Shown: piece after piece, positions 63,536-64,000 of the stretch
Layout of the letters: every line of letters begins with the position of its first letter
Position numbering within the stretch: position 1 is the stretch's first letter
NCBI GenBank assembly: GCA_013205085.1
Contig: JABMLH010000001.1
Span: 744,001-808,000, forward strand
Direction of reading: 5' to 3'
From: Microbacteriaceae bacterium VKM Ac-2854
Lineage (GTDB): Bacteria; Actinomycetota; Actinomycetes; Actinomycetales; Microbacteriaceae
Length of the DNA stretch: 64,000 nt
The notes under the pieces: generated by a model
What the model saw: only the letters and a program-made list of their open reading frames with translations
The model's database searches: none
Told to the model about the DNA's origin: nothing
Made by a program: the position numbers and the translations under genes

Positions 63536-64000
63536 GGAACTCGACGGCGCGCTCGTCGGCGCCGCCGAACCAGTGCGGAGTGCGGGTGTCGAACTCCGCG
63601 GCCTCACCCGCCGACAGCACGATGTCGTGCTCGCCGAGCACCATCCGCAACCGACCCTTCAGCACGTAGATCCACTCCTGACCCTCGTGCGTGCGCGGCT
63701 CGGGTTCGCGGCGATCGCCGCCCGCCGGCAGCAGGTGCTTGAACGCCTGCAGCCCGCCACCGGCGTCGCGGCTGAGCGGGATGATCGTCATCCCGTGCCG
63801 CTGGATGGGCTTGAGGTGGATGCGCGGATCACCGGTCGCGGGGGCGCCGACCAGCTCGTCCAGTGGCACGCCGTGCGCCCGCGCCAGCGGCAGCAGCAGC
63901 TCCAGGGTGGCCCGGCGCTGACCGGACTCAAGCCGCGAGAGCGTGCTCACCGAGATGCCGGTCTGCTCGGACAGTGCGGCGAGGGTGACGCCGCGTCGGG
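63477..64000 (-). CDS. XRE-cupin transcriptional regulator, 5' truncated
   Basis: The frame runs off the right edge, so the true start lies outside. The visible HTH reads VTLAALSEQTGISVSTLSRLESG, continuing into RRATLELLLPLARAHGVPLDEL. A C-terminal cupin domain has EPEPRTHEGQEWIYVLKGRLRMVL and AAEFDTRTPHWFGG, the two conserved cupin motifs. Such regulators sense small metabolites. It overlaps the DedA-like gene by 59 nt, convergently. Confidence 0.9.
   Translation of the reverse strand, partial: RRGVTLAALSEQTGISVSTLSRLESGQRRATLELLLPLARAHGVPLDELVGAPATGDPRIHLKPIQRHGMTIIPLSRDAGGGLQAFKHLLPAGGDRREPEPRTHEGQEWIYVLKGRLRMVLGEHDIVLSAGEAAEFDTRTPHWFGGADERAVEFLSLFGRQGERMHVRATNRP

Overview
The window is 64 kb of very GC-rich, densely coding DNA. 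Codons strongly prefer G or C in the third position, GTG starts are frequent and many genes overlap by 1-4 nt. Gene content points to a high-GC actinobacterium, most likely a member of Microbacteriaceae. The indicators are a hemD-hemB-hemL cluster, a DDN-like nitroreductase, DUF2510 and DUF2207 membrane proteins, an F420-reductase-like protein, an actinobacterial-type phosphofructokinase and a PutA of the PRODH/ALDH type. Genus cannot be assigned from the sequence alone. No rRNA, tRNA, CRISPR array, prophage or IS transposase was seen.

Layout. 1-3185: end of a heme operon (hemD partial, hemB, hemL). 3.3-5.4 kb: DHA2-family drug exporter with its PadR regulator. 5.5-7.6 kb: deazaflavin-type nitroreductase, a small hypothetical and an AcuI-like reductase. 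7.6-12.3 kb: a two-gene operon of a divergent HSP90-family ATPase and a 943-residue TPR-like protein. 12.4-14.2 kb: ABC-2 exporter. 14.4-18.6 kb: PEP-mutase-like enzyme, TrhO, a PEBP protein, 6-phosphofructokinase and a LysE exporter. 18.7-21.5 kb: two DUF2207-type proteins, the second frameshifted. 21.7-28.7 kb: 2-methylcitrate synthase, a deacetylase lipoprotein, a DNA glycosylase, two FAD oxidoreductases and a RidA protein. 28.9-33.4 kb: PutA with a ~215-residue acidic leader. 33.4-35.8 kb: GntR, esterase, and a divergent NADP oxidoreductase/MarR pair.

35.9-52.9 kb is the best-defined functional island, a plant galactomannan or galactoside utilisation locus. It has a ROK repressor, GH2 beta-mannosidase, an aminoglycoside-phosphotransferase-fold protein, two GH36 alpha-galactosidases, a five-gene Opp-type ABC importer and a GH42 beta-galactosidase. 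A TTAC(C)TAAGTAA-type palindrome overlaps the -10 region of predicted promoters at both ends, suggesting that one ROK repressor controls the island. The importer would bring branched manno- or galacto-oligosaccharides in, and the intracellular glycosidases would trim them.

53-64 kb: ArsR/SRPBCC pair, a DUF1905 protein, a MacB-like tripartite exporter, HAD phosphatase, DUF2510 membrane protein, Lrp regulator, hydrolase, GlcD-type FAD oxidase, VOC protein, a DedA-like protein and a truncated XRE-cupin regulator.

The most unusual layer is intergenic. Many gene borders carry long, near-perfect inverted repeats in several families. The commonest has arms reading GGGTTGTCACTCCGTCCCGC, with seven separate copies (two of them divergent) and a five-arm cluster at 40.6-40.8 kb. 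That cluster also holds a captured copy of the 3' end of the neighbouring alpha-galactosidase gene. Other families recur twice each, and two adjacent palindromes of more than 100 bp lie at 61.8-62.1 kb.
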